From the NCBI GenBank assembly GCA_036399175.1, contig DASWNP010000059.1, positions 62,001 to 126,000 on the forward strand: DNA of 64,000 nucleotides, in the 5' to 3' direction. The translations under genes were made by a program, and so were the position numbers. This DNA comes from DASWNP01 sp036399175. GTDB lineage: Bacteria; Acidobacteriota; Blastocatellia; Pyrinomonadales; Pyrinomonadaceae. The notes beneath the pieces were generated by a model that was given only the letters and a program-made list of their open reading frames with translations, was not told the origin of the DNA and searched no databases. Of the stretch, positions 8,258 to 15,436 are shown piece by piece (position 1 is the stretch's first letter; each line of letters opens with the position of its first letter).

Positions 8258-8368
8258 CAAGCTAAAAGCTGGTAAATGGTAAATGGTAAATGGTGAATAG
8301 AAAGAACTGGTCTCACCATTTACCATTTACCATTCGTTATTCACTCGTCACTTGTCACTCGTCACTGC
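8237..8368. repeat. Nested heptamer hairpin H4 (GTGACGA + GGTAAAT units)
   Basis: The outer arms are GTGACGA/GTGACAA heptamers. The inner arms are three GGTAAAT heptamers plus GGTGAATAG and the inverse. The two convergent neighbours both read into it: the same 21-nt string starting GCAGTGACGAG encodes AVTSDK-stop for the metallophosphoesterase and for ArsR. The element at 62818-62959 has the same two-family nesting. Confidence 0.9.
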
Positions 8369-8752
8369 TATTGATGCGGGGCGGGGTGCGCCCTGGATGC
8401 TGAGGGGAGGTTGGGGGGCGCAGCAGACTTTGACGAGGCGGAAACGGTCTTGTTTCATTTCGTGCTCATGGGCGAGCCAGGCGCGGGTTTCGGCGAGGAG
8501 GCGTGCGGCGTGGGGGTCGGAAGGGGTGTCGATACGGTAGTGCATCCACTTGCCCTCGCGGCGGGCGGCGACGATGCCTGCGCGCCGGAGGTAGGCGAGG
8601 TGGCGGGAGATTTTCGGCTGGTTCGTCTTCAGCACTTCGACGAAGAAACAGACGCAGACTTCGTCGTCGCCCATCAGGTTTAAGAGACGCAGGCGCGTGC
8701 GGTCGGCGAGCGCCCTGAAGAGTTGTTCCATCTGTTCGGCTTTGGATGCCAT
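8348..8752 (-). CDS. arsR: ArsR-family arsenic-responsive repressor
   Basis: 134 residues with the ArsR/SmtB winged helix. MEQLFRALADRTRLRLLNLM is followed by the trivalent-metalloid site DDEVCVCFF (Cys33, Cys35), at the place of ELCVCDL in ArsR. The recognition helix is NQPKISRHLAYLRRAGIV, and the beta wing is AARREGKWMHYRI. A further Cys110-Cys111 pair near the C-terminus could be the third thiol ligand. Binding As(III) or an organoarsenical should release it from DNA. The ATG at 8752 is 2 nt after the arsN1 stop, so the two are co-transcribed; longer in-frame starts would read back into arsN1. The tail AVTSDK is repeat-encoded. Likely autoregulated through the operator at 9324-9339. Confidence 0.92.
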   Translation of the reverse strand: MASKAEQMEQLFRALADRTRLRLLNLMGDDEVCVCFFVEVLKTNQPKISRHLAYLRRAGIVAARREGKWMHYRIDTPSDPHAARLLAETRAWLAHEHEMKQDRFRLVKVCCAPQPPLSIQGAPRPASIAVTSDK

Positions 8753-8754
8753 CT

Positions 8755-9252
8755 TTAATCTGCTCCGACTACTCGGCTTCGGCGTTCGAGCAAAACCGTG
8801 TCGCGCCAGATGCCGTTCAACTGGCCGATGCGCTCGCGGCGTCCGACTTCCCGAAAGCCGCACGACTTGTGCACGCGAATGCTCGACGTGTTCTCAGGAA
8901 AGATTCCCGCCTGAAGCGTCCAGATTCCGTTTCGCTCCGAGCTTGCGACGAGCGCCTCAAGCAGAGCGCGCCCTATCCCAAGTCCTCTGTGCTCGCGGCC
9001 GACGTAGACACTCACCTCCGCCACGCCCCTGTAAACCCGACGCTTCGACACAGGACTGAGCGCCGCCCAACCCTTCAAAGCCTCGCCCGCGCGAGCCACG
9101 AGACGGCTGTGCAGGAGATGAGCCGCGTCCCACTCCTGCCACGAGGGCGCATCGGTCTCGAAAGTGGCGTCGCCGGTAGCGATGCCTTCGAGATAGACGG
9201 CGCGCACGCCCTCCCAATCCGCCGCGTTCAACTCTTCGATAAGGTAGCTCAT
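8755..9252 (-). CDS. arsN1: GNAT N-acetyltransferase, ArsN1 / phosphinothricin acetyltransferase type
   Basis: 165 residues spanning one GNAT domain. The start IEELNAADWEGVRAVYLEGI and FETDAPSWQEWDAAH match the Pat/Bar phosphinothricin acetyltransferase family. The acetyl-CoA loop is EHRGLGIGRALLEAL, and the conserved motif B region is IFPENTSSIRVHKSCGFREVG. Family members in ars operons (ArsN1) acetylate the alpha-amino group of arsinothricin, the arsenic analogue of phosphinothricin. The operon with arsR and the divergent arsI/arsN2 make that the best reading. First gene of the reverse operon, from the promoter at 9304-9332. Confidence 0.85.
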   Translation of the reverse strand: MSYLIEELNAADWEGVRAVYLEGIATGDATFETDAPSWQEWDAAHLLHSRLVARAGEALKGWAALSPVSKRRVYRGVAEVSVYVGREHRGLGIGRALLEALVASSERNGIWTLQAGIFPENTSSIRVHKSCGFREVGRRERIGQLNGIWRDTVLLERRSRVVGAD

Positions 9253-9303
9253 TCGCTCGGTCGAGTTCCGCTCGAAATCTGTGCGCGGAAAGCCGACGAA
9301 GAT

Positions 9304-9359
9304 ATTTTAGCACGCCACGATAAATATGTCTTGACGTATATGAAATGCGCGTGTATCTT
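9304..9359. promoter_or_regulatory. Divergent ars promoters with shared operator
   Basis: Forward promoter: TTGACG (9331-9336), 17-nt spacer, TATCTT (9354-9359), driving arsI-arsN2. Reverse promoter: AAGACA (9327-9332), 17-nt spacer, TAAAAT (9304-9309), driving arsN1-arsR. Both -35 boxes fall in an interrupted palindrome ATATGTC-TT-GACGTAT (9324-9339; one mismatch), the likely ArsR site. One bound repressor dimer would block both promoters. Confidence 0.72.
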
Positions 9360-9414
9360 CCACACATTCGCTTGAGCAAATGTATTATCTGGCGGTATGA
9401 AGGAGATTGAAGAG

Positions 9415-10047
9415 ATGAAAAAAGGAACGACCAAAGCAATGCAGGCTTTGAAGGCGCATCTGGCTCTGAACGTGCGAGACGTTGAGGTGAGTACGGAGTT
9501 TTACAGGCGGATGCTGGGGATTGAGCCGAGCAAGGTGCGTCGGGGCTACGCGAAATTCGACGTGCAGAACCCGCCGCTCAACCTGACGCTCAACCAGGTT
9601 CCGTTCAAAGAGCGCGGCGCGCTCTCGCATCTGGGGATTCAGCTTTCTTCGACGGAAGACGTGCTGGCGATGCGCGAGCGGTGGGCTGAAACGGGACTCA
9701 TCACGCGCGACGAGATGCAGACCAACTGCTGCTACGCCGTGCAGAATAAGACCTGGGTTCAAGACCCGGACGGCAACGAGTGGGAAGCGTTCGTCGTTTT
9801 GGAGGATAATCTGACCGAAACGTCTATGTGCTGCGTGGCGCAGGCCGAAGCGCAGACGGAGGCAGGCGGCAGGACGGTCGAAGCGGGCGGCGAGGCTGCT
9901 CCGGTCTCCACGTGCTCGACGCCGGAGTCGTCATCAAAAGCGAACTCAGAATCAAAAGCGAACTCAGAGGTCTCTTCGTGCTGCGGCGACGATGCGACGG
10001 AAGGTTCATGCTGCGTCGAGACGGCGGCTGTTCAGATTTCGCGTTGA
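9415..10047 (+). CDS. arsI: ArsI-type C-As lyase (VOC dioxygenase) with Cys-rich tail
   Basis: 210 residues from the ATG at 9415, which has AAGGAG 9 nt upstream; an in-frame ATG at 9397 lacks a ribosome site. The VOC fold carries Fe(II) ligands consistent with His15 (KAHLALNV), His72 (LSHLGIQL) and Glu124 (NEWEAF). The vicinal pair Cys105-Cys106 in MQTNCCYAVQNKTWVQDPDG is the ArsI hallmark that binds trivalent organoarsenicals. ArsI breaks the carbon-arsenic bond of MAs(III) or aromatic arsenicals and releases As(III). The tail (about 130-210) is unusual: three further Cys-Cys pairs (SMCC, SSCCGDD, GSCCVE) in a Glu/Ala/Ser linker containing a duplicated ESKANSE segment. It may capture arsenicals. 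First gene of the forward operon. Confidence 0.92.
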   Translation: MKKGTTKAMQALKAHLALNVRDVEVSTEFYRRMLGIEPSKVRRGYAKFDVQNPPLNLTLNQVPFKERGALSHLGIQLSSTEDVLAMRERWAETGLITRDEMQTNCCYAVQNKTWVQDPDGNEWEAFVVLEDNLTETSMCCVAQAEAQTEAGGRTVEAGGEAAPVSTCSTPESSSKANSESKANSEVSSCCGDDATEGSCCVETAAVQISR

Positions 10048-10059
10048 GGGCGGAGAGGG

Positions 10060-10542
10060 ATGAGCGAGGTTGAAGGAGTTTCTATTTCGAGCGCGTCGAG
10101 TGGGGATTTGGAGGAAATCCGCGCGTTGCTGGAGGCGACCGCTTTGCCGTCCGAGGGAGTGGCCGAACATCTCGCAGACTTTCTCGTGGCGCGCGACGCG
10201 GAGGGCGCTTTGGTCGGCTGCATCGGTCTGGAGCGACACGGGCGCACGGGGCTGCTCAGGTCTGCCGCCGTCGCGCCCCGTCTTCAACGCTCCGGCCTCG
10301 GCTCTCGCCTGACTACGGCGCTGCTCAAACGCGCCGCCCGGAGCGGCCTCGAAGAGATGGCGCTTTTGACGACGACGGCGCGCGAGTTCTTCTCGCGCAG
10401 GTTCGGCTTCGAGGAGACGGAACGCGCTGCCTACGACGAGACCTTCGCGCGCTCTCCGGAGTGGCATCTCCCGCGCTGCTCGACCGCCCGTTTTATGAGA
10501 CTGAAACTGAATCATTTCTTCATTGAATCAATGAACCGATGA
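10060..10542 (+). CDS. arsN2: GNAT N-acetyltransferase, ArsN2 type
   Basis: 160 residues, one GNAT domain. ASSGDLEEIRALLEATALPSEGVAEHL and GLERHGRTGLLRSAAV are typical of ArsN2 proteins of arsenic operons. The acetyl-CoA loop is LQRSGLGSRL, with LLTTTAREFFSRRFGFEE after it. The biochemical role of ArsN2 is less settled than that of ArsN1; an acetyltransferase acting on an organoarsenical is inferred. It starts 12 nt after arsI and is surely co-transcribed. The last residues (HFFIESMNR) and stop come from repeat H5, so the tail is probably not functional. Confidence 0.85.
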   Translation: MSEVEGVSISSASSGDLEEIRALLEATALPSEGVAEHLADFLVARDAEGALVGCIGLERHGRTGLLRSAAVAPRLQRSGLGSRLTTALLKRAARSGLEEMALLTTTAREFFSRRFGFEETERAAYDETFARSPEWHLPRCSTARFMRLKLNHFFIESMNR

Positions 10543-10564
10543 GCCAGTGAATCAATAAATCAAT
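10508..10564. repeat. Repeat element H5 (TGAATCAA units)
   Basis: Tandem and inverted TGAATCAA/TTCATTGA units overlap the arsN2 3' end. The same unit family recurs in H7 at 15214-15277. The period here is 8 (or 4) and not 7, the one exception among the hairpins. Confidence 0.7.
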
Positions 10565-10641
10565 CGACACGGTTTGCGCAGAAGAGTGTGAGGGTTTCTT
10601 GACGTGCGAAAGGTGGCCTTCCCGCGCTACAATGTGCGCCG

Positions 10642-12579
10642 ATGAAACTCCTACAGAACATCAACTCGCCGGACGACCTGCGCCGCCTGCGCCTCGAACA
10701 GTTGCCGGAGGTGGCGGGCGACATTCGCCAGTACATTATCGAAACCATGTCGCGCGTGGGCGGACACACGGGCGCAAGCTTGGGCGCGGTGGAGCTGGCC
10801 GTCGCGCTGCATTACGCGTTCGAGACGCCGCGCGACCGTCTCGTCTGGGATGTGGGACATCAGGCTTACGCGCACAAGATTCTGACGGGCAGGCGCGACG
10901 CGCTGCCGACCATCAAGCAGTACGGCGGCATCAGCGGCTTTCTCCGCCGCGACGAGTCGGAGTTCGACACCTTCGGCGCGGGGCATGCTTCGACATCACT
11001 TTCGGCGGCGCTCGGGATGGCGATTGCGCGCGACCAGCACGAGGAGTCGCACCACGTAGTCGCCGTCATCGGCGATGCGAGTCTTGCGGGCGGCATGGCG
11101 ATGGAGGCGGTCAATCAGGCGGGTCACTTGAAGACGCGTCTCATCGTGCTCCTGAACGACAACGAGATGTCCATCGCCCCTGCCGTCGGCGCTCTGACGG
11201 GCTATCTCAATCGCATCCGCGAAGCTCAGGGGTATCATCGTTTCAAAGATGAAGTTGGCGAGACGCTGCGCGAGATTCCGTCCTTCGGCGAGCGGCTTTA
11301 CCAGGCGGCGAAGACGGTTAAGGACGCCATCGCGGCGGCTGTGCTGCCGGGCGCGCTCGTCAACGAGCTTGGCTTCAAGTACATCGGCTACGTGGACGGG
11401 CACGACACGCGCGCTCTCGTCCAGGCGCTCGAAGAGGCCAAGCACGTCACGGACAGCCCCGTCATCGTCCACGCCCTGACGACCAAAGGCAAAGGCTTTC
11501 CTTCGAGGGAGAAGAACTACTACGCGTGGCACGCCACCGGCCCCTTCGACCCGCAGACGGGCGCGGCCATCAAATCGACGAAGCCCGCGCCCCCGGCCTA
11601 CACCGCAGTCTTCGGTGAGACGATGTGCGAGTTGATGTCGAAGGACGAGAAGATCATCGCGCTGACGGCGGCGATGCCCGACGGCACAGGCATCGACAAG
11701 GTGCTTGAGAAGCATCCTGAAAGGGCGTTCGATGTCGGCATCGCCGAGCAGCACTGCATTACCTTCGCCGCCGGGATGGCCTGCGAAGGTCTCAAGCCGG
11801 TCGCCGCCATCTATTCGACCTTCCTGCAACGCGCCTTCGACCAGATTGTCCACGACGTTTGCCTGCAAGAGCTGAACGTCAAGTTCTGCATGGATAGAGC
11901 AGGCATCGTCGGCGGCGACGGCCCGACGCATCACGGCCTCCTCGACATCGCTTACCTGCGCGGCGTCCCGAACATCGTGCTCATGGCTCCCAAAGACGAG
12001 GGCGAGATGCGCGACATGATGTTGACGATGATTGAGCACGAAGGGCCTGCGGCGATGCGCTACCCGCGCGGCAACGGCATCGGCGCAGACATCGCGCGCG
12101 AGCCGCAGCTTCTGGAAATCGGCAGGGCAGAGCTTCTGCGCGACGCTCCGAAGGGCAGGAGCGAGGTGGCTATCGTCGCCTACGGCTCGATGGTTCATCC
12201 GTCTTTGCAGGCGGCGGAGCTTCTCTCGAAGGACGGCATCGAGGCGACGGTCGTCAACGCGCGTTTCGTCAAGCCGCTCGACTCGGAGCTGCTGCTCGCG
12301 CTGGCGCAGACCAAGCGGCTCATCGTGACGGTCGAAGAGGCGTACCTCGCGGGCGGCTTCGGCTCGGCTGTGATGGAACTGTTTGAAGAGAATGGCCTGC
12401 TCGACCGCCTGCGCATCGTCCGCATGGGCGTCCCCGACCGCATCATCACGCACGGCGACCCGAAGCTGCTGCTGGCGAAATACGGCCTCGACGCCGACGG
12501 CATCTACAACCGAGTCCGCCAGAGCGTCGAAGTGCTGGAACAGAAGCGCGCGGGGAGCCGTTCGCCGGTGCGCAGTTAA
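10642..12579 (+). CDS. dxs: 1-deoxy-D-xylulose-5-phosphate synthase
   Basis: 645 residues, full length. It condenses pyruvate and glyceraldehyde 3-phosphate with thiamine diphosphate, the first step of the MEP isoprenoid pathway. Seen: WDVGHQAYAHKILTGR, the ThDP/Mg motif GDASLAGGMAMEAVNQAG, YVDGHDTRAL, the catalytic Glu369 in GIAEQHCITFAAGMA, and RYPRGNGIG in the pyrimidine domain. The C-terminal transketolase domain is complete (VTVEEAYLAGGFGSAV). There is no Shine-Dalgarno; TACAAT lies 8 nt before the ATG, so a leaderless transcript is possible. A terminator follows at 12631. Confidence 0.98.
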   Translation: MKLLQNINSPDDLRRLRLEQLPEVAGDIRQYIIETMSRVGGHTGASLGAVELAVALHYAFETPRDRLVWDVGHQAYAHKILTGRRDALPTIKQYGGISGFLRRDESEFDTFGAGHASTSLSAALGMAIARDQHEESHHVVAVIGDASLAGGMAMEAVNQAGHLKTRLIVLLNDNEMSIAPAVGALTGYLNRIREAQGYHRFKDEVGETLREIPSFGERLYQAAKTVKDAIAAAVLPGALVNELGFKYIGYVDGHDTRALVQALEEAKHVTDSPVIVHALTTKGKGFPSREKNYYAWHATGPFDPQTGAAIKSTKPAPPAYTAVFGETMCELMSKDEKIIALTAAMPDGTGIDKVLEKHPERAFDVGIAEQHCITFAAGMACEGLKPVAAIYSTFLQRAFDQIVHDVCLQELNVKFCMDRAGIVGGDGPTHHGLLDIAYLRGVPNIVLMAPKDEGEMRDMMLTMIEHEGPAAMRYPRGNGIGADIAREPQLLEIGRAELLRDAPKGRSEVAIVAYGSMVHPSLQAAELLSKDGIEATVVNARFVKPLDSELLLALAQTKRLIVTVEEAYLAGGFGSAVMELFEENGLLDRLRIVRMGVPDRIITHGDPKLLLAKYGLDADGIYNRVRQSVEVLEQKRAGSRSPVRS

Positions 12580-12630
12580 AAAGCCTCGGCGCGCGTTTCG
12601 TTTGTAATAGTTTTGTTTGAGATGAAGGAT

Positions 12631-12655
12631 AAGCCCCCGTTTCGCGGGGGCTTTC
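12631..12655 (+). terminator. Intrinsic terminator after dxs
   Basis: AAGCCCCCG-TTTCG-CGGGGGCTTT followed by CTATTTT: a strong 9-bp stem with a T-rich tail, about 50 nt after the dxs stop. Confidence 0.9.
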
Positions 12656-12836
12656 TATTTTCATCCGGCGCGATTTGGACTAAGATGGCGTTTGAAAGAC
12701 AGCCGTGCAGAGCTATTCTGCATCTTAGTAGACGCGATTTTCTCCCACGTCGCGGAATTACCCCCGATTCATAATCGAATTACCACAGTCGGTCGATGAA
12801 GCCGGACGTGCGGCTCAGGCTTCAAATGTATCGAGA

Positions 12837-13664
12837 ATGCATCGAGCTATGACGGAAGAAAATCTGCAAACTTCGGCGGAAGCCGACGACGACGCGGACG
12901 CGACGGTTGTCAAACCCTTCTTCGATGAAGCGGCGACTGAGACGGCGCGCCCCGTCGTGCCGCTTCCGGCGCATCCGGCTTCGCCCTTCGCGCTCTCGTC
13001 TTATACACCGCGCACGTGGGTCATCGCGCTCGTGGTCGTCTCCGCGCTCATCGGCGGCGTGCTCGGCGGTATCGGCCTGAGCCTGTATCAGAAGACTCGA
13101 ATCTCTGCCGCATCCGCTCCGAACGAACAGCCCGCGACCGGGGAGACAACTTCCTCGCAGACGACTGTCGAGCCGGCGCAGGCTTCGAGCACGACAGAGC
13201 GGACGAACGAAGCGCAGGCGCAGACGCCGACCCAGACCGCCACCATCGCCACCGTCTCCGACCAGACCGGAGAAGCGACCGCGCCGCAGCCTTCTGCCGT
13301 CAACGAAGCAGTGGCCGAAGACGTGCGTACGACCGAGATAAAGAAGAGTAATGAGGCGCTCAAGTCTGCGTCTGACGACGACAGGGACGAAGACGAGGGC
13401 AAACGCGCCGAACGCAGGGGTAAAGGTCGCGGCGACGACGACGAGCGCGAGCAGCAGCGCGTCGAGCAACGGCGGCGTGCGGAGAGAAACGCCGAGCCGG
13501 TGCGCGCAGCCCGACCCGAGCACGCCAGAGGCGAGCCGACGGCCTATCGAGTCGATAGCTACGTCGTCAAAGAGCGTCGCGCCCGACGCGAGGCGCGCCA
13601 GCAGCGCATCGAACAGCAGCCGCGCGACCGCGTCAGAGCCATCTTTGAAGGGCCGACGCCGTAA
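12837..13664 (+). CDS. Single-pass membrane protein with a long charged tail, unknown function
   Basis: 275 residues. An acidic disordered N-terminus of about 60 residues is followed by one transmembrane helix (TWVIALVVVSALIGGVLGGIG). A Thr/Ala/Gln-rich linker comes next, and the last 100 residues are dense in Arg, Glu and Asp (DDDRDEDEGKRAERRGKGRG, RREARQQRIEQQ). No signal peptide or enzyme motif is seen. The layout suggests a type II membrane anchor with a polyampholyte extracytoplasmic region. The internal ATG at 12849 is an alternative start. Function unknown. Confidence 0.7.
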   Translation: MHRAMTEENLQTSAEADDDADATVVKPFFDEAATETARPVVPLPAHPASPFALSSYTPRTWVIALVVVSALIGGVLGGIGLSLYQKTRISAASAPNEQPATGETTSSQTTVEPAQASSTTERTNEAQAQTPTQTATIATVSDQTGEATAPQPSAVNEAVAEDVRTTEIKKSNEALKSASDDDRDEDEGKRAERRGKGRGDDDEREQQRVEQRRRAERNAEPVRAARPEHARGEPTAYRVDSYVVKERRARREARQQRIEQQPRDRVRAIFEGPTP

Positions 13665-13671
13665 GCCAGGC

Positions 13672-13767
13672 CGAAGGGTAAAAGGGAAAAGGCGAAAGGG
13701 TAAAAGGGTTCAGACCTTTTGCCCTTTTTCTTTTGCCCTTTACCCTTTCGCCTTTTCCCCTTGCCCC
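13672..13767. repeat. Heptamer hairpin element H6 (AAAGGGN units)
   Basis: The left arm is read in sevens as AAGGGTA, AAAGGGA, AAAGGCG, AAAGGGT, AAAAGGG. The right arm is the inverse (TTTTGCCC, TTTACCC, TTTCGCC). It lies between the membrane protein gene and tlyA; the family recurs in H9 and H16. Confidence 0.82.
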
Positions 13768-13793
13768 GGCTTTTATGTATCCTGTGGCGAAGA

Positions 13794-14537
13794 ATGAAGC
13801 GTGAGCGGATAGACAAGCTTTTGGTCGAGCGCGGGCTCGCGCCTTCGAGGACGCGCGCGCAGGCTCTGGTGATGGCGGGGCTGGTGCTCGTCGCCGAGCA
13901 ACGCGTCGAGAAGCCTTCGGAGAAGTTCCCTTTGGATGTTGAGGTGCGCGTGCGCGGGTCGGACGACCCGGCGGCGCGCTACGTCGGGCGCGGCGCTTTG
14001 AAGCTTGAGCGGGCGCTCGACGAGTTCGGCGTAGAAGTTCTTGATTCGGTCTGCCTTGACGTGGGCGCATCGACGGGCGGATTCACCGACTCTCTTTTGC
14101 AGCGCGGCGCACGGCGAGTGGTCGCCCTCGATGTCGGGCACAACCAGCTTGACTGGCGTCTCAGAAACGACGAGCGCGTCGAGGTGCGCGAGGGCGTCAA
14201 CGCGCGCTATCTTTCGCCCTCCGACTTTGACGCGAGCTTCGACCTCGTCGTGATGGACGTTTCGTTCATCTCGGCGACGAAGGTTCTGCCCGCGCTCGTG
14301 CCCCTGCTCGCAGAGGGTGGGCGCATCATCGTGCTCATCAAGCCGCAGTTCGAGGTCGGGCGCGGAGAGGTCGGGAAGGGCGGCATCGTCGCCGACCCGG
14401 CGAAGCACGCGCGCGTGATTGAAGAGGTGAACGCGGCGGCTCGCGGCCTGGGGCTCGCGGTGCGCGGCGTGATAGAGTCGCCGATAGCCGGGGCGGAGGG
14501 CAATCTTGAGTTCCTCGCTCTCTACGAGCGTGAATGA
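13794..14537 (+). CDS. tlyA: TlyA-type rRNA 2'-O-methyltransferase
   Basis: 247 residues: an S4 RNA-binding domain (1-65, RIDKLLVERGLAPSRTRAQALVMAGLV) and a FtsJ-like Rossmann methyltransferase domain (70-247). The SAM motif is VCLDVGASTGGFTDSLLQRGA. VVMDVSFIS and IVLIKPQFEVGR complete the 2'-O-methyltransferase signature. TlyA methylates cytidines in 16S/23S rRNA and affects capreomycin sensitivity. The frame is open upstream through H6, but the ATG at 13794 begins the S4 domain exactly. TATCCT lies 10 nt upstream of it and no Shine-Dalgarno is seen. The next gene starts 3 nt after the stop. Confidence 0.92.
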   Translation: MKRERIDKLLVERGLAPSRTRAQALVMAGLVLVAEQRVEKPSEKFPLDVEVRVRGSDDPAARYVGRGALKLERALDEFGVEVLDSVCLDVGASTGGFTDSLLQRGARRVVALDVGHNQLDWRLRNDERVEVREGVNARYLSPSDFDASFDLVVMDVSFISATKVLPALVPLLAEGGRIIVLIKPQFEVGRGEVGKGGIVADPAKHARVIEEVNAAARGLGLAVRGVIESPIAGAEGNLEFLALYERE

Positions 14538-14540
14538 GTG

Positions 14541-15212
14541 ATGCGAAGACTTTCGGAAGAGGCGGCGCTGGCGCGCTTGCAGCGCACGAAGGCGTCATTT
14601 CAGAGCCACGTCAAGACGCATTTCGAGCGGGCGGCTGAGGATTGCCGTCGCTGCCCGACGCCCGGCGTCTGCTGTACGGACGCGCATTTCGTCAACGTCC
14701 ACATCACGCGTCTCGAAGCCGTCGCCATCCGCGAAACTCTCAGACGCACGCCGCGCTTGACGGAAGAAGCGCGCCGCGCTGTCTACGCGCGTGCGCACGG
14801 GGCGGTCGAGCGTTACCGTCTACAGATTTCGGGCGACACCTACGCGCAGACCTACTCCTGCCCGCTCTTCGAGCCGCGCACGGGCTGCCTCGTGCATCGA
14901 CGCGCCAAGCCCGCGCCCTGCATCCAGCACGCGTGCTACCAGAATTGGGAAGACGTGCCGCCCGTCGAGCTACAGTGGCAGGAGGAGCGCAGGGTCGAAC
15001 AACTGAACGAGCAGGCGTACGGCTCGGCCTGGGCGTGGCTTCCCCTACCGCTCTGGCTCACGCTCATCGACCCTGACGGCGACGCCGCGCCGCTCGCACG
15101 ACTCGCTCAGGAATGGAGCGCACGCCGCACCAGCACGAGCGCCCGCACGCCCGGCAACTCCGCGCGTCTCGCCAACACCACACGCCGACGCCTGCCCGTG
15201 CTTCGCGCATGA
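14541..15212 (+). CDS. YkgJ-family cysteine-cluster protein
   Basis: About 223 residues. The Cys cluster is CRRCPTPGVCCTDAHF in the N-terminal third, then YSCPLFEPRTGCLVHRRAKPAPCIQHACY, as in YkgJ/UPF0153 proteins that probably bind zinc or iron. The exact function of the family is unknown. It is coupled to tlyA (start 3 nt after its stop, GTG at 14538 also possible), which suggests co-expression. The C-terminus is Arg/Thr/Ser-rich. The stop at 15212 abuts repeat H7. Confidence 0.85.
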   Translation: MRRLSEEAALARLQRTKASFQSHVKTHFERAAEDCRRCPTPGVCCTDAHFVNVHITRLEAVAIRETLRRTPRLTEEARRAVYARAHGAVERYRLQISGDTYAQTYSCPLFEPRTGCLVHRRAKPAPCIQHACYQNWEDVPPVELQWQEERRVEQLNEQAYGSAWAWLPLPLWLTLIDPDGDAAPLARLAQEWSARRTSTSARTPGNSARLANTTRRRLPVLRA

Positions 15213-15213
15213 A

Positions 15214-15277
15214 TGGATTGTTTCATTGAATCATCGGTTCATTGAATCAATGAAAAAATGAATCAATGAATCAATCT
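15214..15277. repeat. Repeat element H7 (TGAATCAA units)
   Basis: TTCATTGAATCA and AATGAATCAATGAATCAAT units, tandem and inverted, the same family as H5. The rest of the gap to nadK (15278-15436) shows nothing I can identify. Confidence 0.7.
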
Positions 15278-15436
15278 CTTCCGTGCTATCATCCCGCCGT
15301 TCTCCAAACGGTAATTTCAAGCATTCAAATTTGTCTTTAAACTTGTCTGAGCGAGCGCGCCGCGCGCTCTTCGGGCGTCGCTCGTGACCGAAGTGTTGGG
15401 GCGCCGAGGCGTTCGCGCTCTCGCATCCGACCCGAT

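Noticed and set aside
10599..10633. TTGACG ... TACAAT as a full sigma-70 promoter for dxs
   Set aside because: The spacer is 23 nt, too long; only the -10 box is kept as a candidate.
10996..12453. Long open frame antisense to dxs (485 codons)
   Set aside because: High GC keeps reverse frames open; no domain, ribosome site or promoter, and it mirrors dxs codon structure.
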